A DNA stretch of 64,000 nucleotides from Conoideocrella luteorostrata (Eukaryota > Ascomycota > Sordariomycetes > Hypocreales > Clavicipitaceae): contig JASWJB010000205.1 in assembly GCA_032433595.1 (NCBI GenBank), positions 1 to 64,000 of the forward strand. Direction: 5' to 3'. Under the pieces are notes generated by a model. It saw only the letters and a program-made list of their open reading frames with translations. It made no database searches and was not told where the DNA came from. A program made the translations under genes and the position numbers. This document shows, piece by piece, positions 58,528-64,000 of this stretch (within the stretch, counting starts at the first letter, position 1; each line of letters opens with the position of its first letter).

Positions 58528-60016
58528 TGTGATAATTCGGCAAATTTGCAATCGGATTTGAAGTTTGCAGAGATGTTCGCAGGAAGAACGTGGTTCGCAG
58601 ATACAGATTGAATTGCAGTTCAAACGAAAGGACGTATAAATCCCGGACGGAAATTGCGAATGTCGCCAACCAGTTGGTCAATGCCAAGTTACTTAGTTAT
58701 CCCACGCGGTGGAAAGGAGCCTTCTACAGAGAGCTCAGCCTCCAGTCCAAGTAGACTTGCGCGCAATATGGGCTTCAATCGAACTTGACAAAGCTTGTAT
58801 TACAACAAGGGGTGGTTTAGGGTTAAATGAAAGGCACTTGGGTGAACAGCGGATGCAATCTGCGATGACACCGGTTGACTAGACCAAGAACGGCGGGGTC
58901 TGTCGAAGGTCGGCTTACGTACCTAGGTGCATTGGTCCACATCCGGGTTCTAGGTCCAGTCGGTCAAGAACGTTCCGCCTGTTTGCTAATAAGAGCTGCG
59001 CCTTGTTACTGTAACTGCAAAAGGCCGAATTAAGGCGATTCCGGAACTAACGCGATCGAGAACATTCCCTTTTCCCCAGCATTCACGTGTTATACTCCGT
59101 ACTGTAATGGTTACCGCGTACTCCGCACTCAGACTTGGTTTGCTATTTATTGTTGTGCCATCGCGGTCGCAAAGTGGGTGGATGTGTAAAGTGAGTGAAG
59201 TGAGTGCCGGGTAGCTTTTAACCTGACACCGTCATCGCTAGACGTTAAGCACTTCTAACTCATGCTAGATTGAGGCTCAAGACGAGAGTTGATTTATGGA
59301 TGGCGGATGGTCCTGCTTCAGGGAACTCTTATTGCACCACGATCGATGCCCACAGCTCAGGATGCTACCTCCGTACTCCGTGCTCCCGTCTACATCGTCC
59401 GATAAGACGTTGAAATTATGGGCTCAGCGCATGAAAGTCACAAACAATTCGGATCCAACCCAGCGTCGGCCACCCCCTCCGCCCCATGCAGAGAGATGCT
59501 TTATTGTACTCCGTATGTACGTCGCCAATCTCCTGTGGTGTCTCGGCAGTGTCTCCAACCCTTGACTAGTTCAGACCCGTTACCGGTACAAGATCGCAGG
59601 TGTCTCAACCTGTCTTTCTTGGCTAACTACGGAGTACTCCGTACCTACCGACGGCGTAATTGCCTACAGTATCTATAGGCGCATTGACGGCTATATCAAG
59701 ATAGGTCATCGAGCTGGCACCATCGTAATTCCTCAGAGTAGTGCATATCGAAGTGCTCCGTATGGATAGTTGTCGTTGATGGGTCCGCCGGGCTAAAATA
59801 GATGAAGCCACCAATAAACCCACCATTTACGGAGTACCAATCGCCACCACTTGCCATCTGTTGAGTGGTTGTCTCATGAAAATCAGCGACTGAACGACTG
59901 AGCGCGTCTTCATCAATTCTGGTTTGGCCTCAACTTGCTATTAGAAGAGGCCCCCGTCCTGCGGAAAGCAATGGCGAGACGAGACGAACAACGTTGAACG
60001 TGAAAAGGTGGTTCCG
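58528..60016. other. Gene-poor stretch rich in decamers
   Basis: About 1.5 kb upstream of both the bZIP gene and the damaged acyltransferase gene. No gene is supported. It has the densest decamer group outside 9.6-10.4 kb. Confidence 0.55.
59094..59840. repeat. Cluster of TACTCCGTA-type decamers with a perfect 16-bp palindrome
   Basis: Exact or one-off copies are near 59094, 59118, 59373, 59508, 59628, 59755 and 59829. At 59628-59643 two copies abut head to head as TACGGAGTACTCCGTA, a perfect palindrome. Confidence 0.7.
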
Positions 60017-61159
60017 ATGGCATTATCTGCCATAACATCTGCCGCACCACCACCACCACATCGTTCGCACCCTCTGCAAGCTCTTCTCTCCACAATCAAA
60101 CACCACTGCATTGGCCCTGCAATCCGGGCAGCCTTCTCAACTCCGCGCGCTCAAATGGTCCGGCACACTTCAGCGTGGACCCATCTGAGGGGTATTGCCA
60201 TCACTCTGCCATGGCTCCTCTATCTGTTGCTAGCCAACATGCTGCTGTCGTTACTTCTTCCGTTAGCCAGCTTCGCACCTATGACCGTCTATCATGCGTC
60301 GTCTCAGATAGCACTGTCCGTATGGGCATGGATCCAGCTCATATTTGAGTCTCTCAATGGTGCTTACATTGAATTTTCAGATGACTTGCTGCCCAATGGT
60401 GAATCATCTGTGTGGTTGCTAGCCACGTCGCATGGTCCGACTTCTACATGATTCAGGCACTGGCCCAACAGTCTGGGATGCTAGGATATTGCCTCTATTT
60501 CGCCAAGAGCCAACTCAAAATTGTACCCTTCCTAGGCTGGGGTCTTTGGGTCATGGGGATGCCCCTAATTAGTCGAAACTGGCTCAAGGACATAGCTGAG
60601 CTTGAGCGCGTCTTTTCAGGCATTGTGAACGATGAATTTCCCACTTGTCAGTCCAGTCTCGTCTTGAAACCATCATGATGCTGAATACTGGTTCTACTCA
60701 ACATCACTATATCAAACGAATCCTAACTTACTTGTAGGGCTCATTAGCTTCAGTGAAGCAACTCGTTATACTAGGCAGAAGTTTGAATAGTCACAAGTGT
60801 GGTGCAAAAAGACTGACAAGCTTCAGCCAAAGCACCTGCTCTATCCGCGAACCAGGGGCTTCATTGCTACTGTTCAGCACCCGCGAAAGTCGCCGCATGT
60901 TAAGGCCGTGGATGACTTCACCATTACATATCAGTGTGATGTTGTTTTCCATGATACACCCTCCATGTGGGAGACTTTAAGCGTATCCAGACTGAGCACC
61001 TCGTCGAAATTCAAGTTCCATATCCATGCTAGACGTTTTTATTTTGAGTCGCTGCCAAAATCTGATGAGGATCTGGCTCAATGGCTCCAACAGAGGTGGA
61101 TTGAAAATGGTGGATGGTTGGAGTCCCGTAAAGAAGCTTGGGCCGCTACCAACTTGTGA
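60017..61159 (+). pseudogene. Damaged lysophospholipid acyltransferase (PlsC family, Cst26-like)
   Basis: The family transfers acyl chains to lysophospholipids at the ER or mitochondria. Exons would be 60017-60646 and 60738-61159. An N-terminal hydrophobic segment (ITLPWLLYLLLANMLLSLLL) is followed by NGESS in frame 1. The catalytic HX4D motif (SHVAWSDFYMIQ) is in a different frame: a TGTGTG run at 60409-60414 carries two bases too many. The second exon holds WLISFSEATRYT (the EGTR-equivalent) and KHLLYPRTRGFIATVQHPR, but an in-frame TAG at 60788-60790 follows KFE. Reading through, the frame stays open to the natural-looking stop at 61157-61159. Two separate lesions argue for a recent pseudogene. 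Sequencing error could explain the slippage but less easily both. Confidence 0.72.
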
Positions 61160-62630
61160 TTGTATGTTGCGAATCAGAATGACGGTAGTTCAAGTGCGGG
61201 TGTGCTGCAATCGCCCCCCTAAATTTACGGAATATTCAAGGTTCTGGCATGCGATCAGTGGACTCTACAAACTTGCACTCACATAGTGATGACATGCCTC
61301 TCCTCATGTGTACTTTTTCTTTCTTCTTTTTGGTTTGGAGGTGGGGAACACACTTACTTTTCAATGTCCACTAGCGGACCTAGAGTATTGTAATAGACAT
61401 TGTGGGTAAGGATGACGATGATTCACGAGTTCCTCCCTTACGAAGACTTGACTCCTCAACTCTTGAGAGTAGGCCATACAAGGCCAAGCGGCAGCTGAAG
61501 TCGTATATCAGTGTTAGCACCCACACATGTATACGCAAGTTAACTTGTGTGACATTGAACAAGGTCTTGGTGTCCTAATACGGCGCTACATACGATTGGT
61601 GAGGACACGTCAACCCCTCAACTATTTCATTAGCGTCTATGAGACAAGATGGACAGACATAGGAAAGTGGATGAAGTCCGCATTCGCCTCAAAATCATCT
61701 TCCTGGACCGTGGTTGTCTATGTTGACCGAACCGATTTGCGCGCATGAGACGGTCAACTTGGCCGTTTTACATTGTGACCTTGGTGCTTCGCCATCCAGT
61801 GAGAACCAGGACGGGACAGGGATATCTGCCGCAGGGCAGCAATAAATGGCCGGGCATAGCGGTGAGCAGCCATCCAAAGCAACCAACTACACCCATAAAC
61901 AACCTCCAGCATGGATTTTTGGCAGATCTGCAGTTGCCGTGCACATGCCCTCGACTCGCAAATCTAGGCGACGAAGGTAGGAGTCTTGGACCCGTGAGCT
62001 GATGCATCGCAGGAGGCGGAGTGCTAAACAGCGAGATGGTGTGCCATGATTGGCTCAGAGCCGCCTTTCCCCGCTTAATGTGTCATGAGAGGAAACGCGA
62101 CCACAGCAACCTTGGAAGTTCTGCCAACGACGACTGAGATCGAGAATCGTCGGTCCTCCTGCTTTCTAAGGTCCGTACCGCCGATTGCATCGTATTCATT
62201 TGCCCATTAGCATAGATCCAGATATTGTCACCGAAACTCGCCAATCGATCCCGAATTCATAGCCCCCGAGCGGCCGAGCGGTTCCTGCCGCTCCTTTGCC
62301 TATTCGCTCTCCGCTAGGCTCTATTCCCGTCCTCCGTGATCCAGCGAAGTCCTGTCTGTTTCTGAGCTGTCCTGTCCGTCGAATTACTCCAACGATTGTG
62401 AGAATCACGACGCCAGCGACTACCAGTCATGTATCAAACTCTCGCGGTGGCATAGTTCTGGTGCCTTTGCCAGACTCCCAAGTCTTTTTCGAGACGACTA
62501 TACGACGTTCGAGCCTCTGCATTCTGTGCAATCCGGGTGCCAATTGTCCTGCCGTTTTCCCATTGGAAATTCGATAAACCAGCTCGTCCTGGGCGGGAAA
62601 GCAGCAGAACGTAAATATTCTCAAGACAGC
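61160..62630. other. Upstream region of rim15
   Basis: About 1.5 kb without a supported gene, presumably the rim15 promoter and a long leader. A short upstream open frame of eight codons lies at 62429-62455. No repeats are obvious. Confidence 0.5.
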
Positions 62631-64000
62631 ATGGAGCAACCCTCTGCCCGGCTAGCCGTGCCGGCCGTCTCCTCGCTGCGGGCCCAAGGGGCTAGTCCAA
62701 TGGAACGGTCTCTGAGCCAGGATATTCGAAATGAGCGCGAAGAGCTCCGCGAGGCAGCAGAACAAACTCTCAATGCAATTGTCGACCTGAATCTCGACGG
62801 AACTGTCAAATGGGTTAGTCCATCGTGGACGGACGTCGTCGGCACCCCTTTTGATGATATAAACGGCAAACCAATGTCGGACATCATAGTTAGCGACAAC
62901 AAGAATGTGTTTACAGATATGGTGGTTTCGATGAAAAAGGACGATTCGAAGAGCTATAGGATTCGATTTTCAGTTCAGCTGGGTCCTTTGTCTAAATTGC
63001 GAGACGCGGATGAATTGGCTGGTAGTGATAGCCAACCAGCTTCCTCGATAGTGCCCCAGGCTGCCCATCTCGAAGCCCTGGGTATCATGGTATACGACAG
63101 CACATCTGGAGGAGAGAGTCATGTAAGCCGGCCTTGTTCCTCTGCTTAAATGCAAAGCACTGTTGAAATACTAACGAAGCCACAGACAATGTGGATGCTT
63201 CGTCCTTGGACTGCCCCGCAGGAAATCCAAATCGACCTTCCAGATGTTATTGTTGACTCCCTGGGATCTGGTGCAGAACTTTTGGCCAGTTACCTGACAC
63301 AGCTCGCTGAGTCTGGTAGCGACGACTCGGAAACGCGCGATCCACCAGTCGCAGTTTTATGTCGCATTTGCGAAAGGCATATCTCACCATGGTGGTTCGA
63401 GAAACATACCGACTTATGCCTACAAGAACATCGTGCAGAAATGGACGTTCAGATGGCGCAGGAGAACCTCACTGAACATCGGCATGCTATTGTCAAAGTC
63501 CTCGATGCACTAGAGGCGCGAAAAGGCCGTTCAATGATTGGTGAACAACAGTCTGTCCCTATGGCAGAGTACAAGGGAATGCCCATTGGGCCACCACCCT
63601 CCGCTCAATCATCTCCTGGTACATCTTTAGCTCGCTCTCGGGAACGCACTAGTGGGTTTGGTCATTCAAGGGCTCGGTCGTTTGCCATCCGCAGACCTCA
63701 AGCTCGTATTGTGGAGCTGTTAATGGACCTCTGTGATACTGCCATTGAGATCAGCACTCCAGCCCTGAAAGAGAAGTCGCAGCAGGATGATGAAGAGTTT
63801 CGTACTCAATCGCCACAGTCAGAGTCAAGAATATCGCAGGTCTTGCAATGGCAATCTCCTAGCACCAACACACTGGAACAAGAACAAGGCCTGGCTCTGC
63901 TATGCTCGGACACAGAGAAGGTGGCGAGAGCCAAAGTTGATGCCGTTTTTCGTCATCGTAGAATCATCGAATATGCAGAGCGTATTCGTATTGAGATGGC
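62631..64000 (+). CDS. rim15: PAS-domain protein kinase Rim15, 5' part (runs off the window)
   Basis: Rim15 (fission yeast Cek1) is an AGC-type kinase that integrates TOR, PKA and phosphate signals and promotes quiescence through endosulfine. Exon 1 is 62631-63122 and exon 2 starts at 63186 and is open to the window end (815 nt with no stop). The visible 435 or so residues comprise a PAS-like domain (about residues 43-125; LNAIVDLNLDGTVKWVSPSW) and a C2HC-like finger near residues 223-240 (CRICERHISPWWFEKHTDLC), the characteristic pair of Rim15. A Ser/Arg-rich linker and a helical region (ARIVELLMDLCDTAIEISTP) follow. The kinase domain and the response-regulator-like C-terminus must lie beyond 64000. 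The intron begins GTAAGC and ends CCACAG. Confidence 0.88.

Noticed and set aside
1..64000. Secondary-metabolite or other multi-gene cluster
   Set aside because: No polyketide synthase, peptide synthetase, terpene cyclase, P450 or transporter is present. The Zn2Cys6 and bZIP regulators sit among housekeeping genes.
1..64000. CRISPR array, prophage or bacterial operon
   Set aside because: The gene structure is fungal throughout, and no regular spacer-repeat array is present.

Overview
The window reads as chromosomal DNA of a filamentous ascomycete (Pezizomycotina), most likely a sordariomycete and plausibly Hypocreales. The evidence is short GT-AG introns of about 50-90 nt with ACTAAC/CTAAC-like branch points, compact housekeeping genes on both strands, a Zn2Cys6 regulator, a Yap-type bZIP regulator, a CYSTM protein, and protein sequences that look like filamentous-fungal orthologues. 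No bacterial, viral or organellar genes were seen. Exon coordinates are my own hand-built models from splice consensus, reading phase and family knowledge.

Layout. 1-8740: end of a short inverted-repeat element, APS kinase, V-ATPase subunit C, an AT-hook protein and an F-box protein. 8741-15630: a gene-poor island of about 6.9 kb with two inverted-repeat elements, a minisatellite and many copies of a TACGGAGTAC-like decamer. 15631-31533: a dense housekeeping block with an uncharacterised conserved protein, Vps37, Nup84/Nup107, Cmc4, SUMO, a three-LIM paxillin-like protein, Cox19 and the dynamin-like GTPase Vps1. 32422-36078: a decayed F-box/zinc-finger gene carrying stops, frameshifts and an inserted 260-bp element. 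36660-48192: Zn2Cys6 regulator, monothiol glutaredoxin Grx3/4, actin-binding protein Abp1 and a CYSTM protein, separated by long intergenic stretches. 48193-58527: a second long gene-poor stretch, an orphan zinc-finger-like protein, eIF3d and a bZIP regulator. 60017-61159: a damaged lysophospholipid acyltransferase gene. 62631-64000: the 5' part of the PAS kinase Rim15, which runs off the window.

Functional threads. The genes are not a cluster for one pathway. Endosome/vacuole functions recur (V-ATPase C, Vps37 of ESCRT-I, Vps1), as do mitochondrial copper/cytochrome oxidase assembly factors (Cmc4, Cox19, about 5 kb apart) and actin/polarity functions (Abp1, LIM protein). Nutrient control appears in Rim15, and redox/iron control in Grx3/4.

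The most interesting signals are a 3-nt internal microexon needed to restore the Zn2Cys6 cysteine spacing, an ATG-only exon plus a 13-nt exon in CMC4, two genes in visible decay, and three short inverted-repeat elements. A dispersed decamer is also confined to non-coding DNA. I did not find a convincing new multi-gene system.
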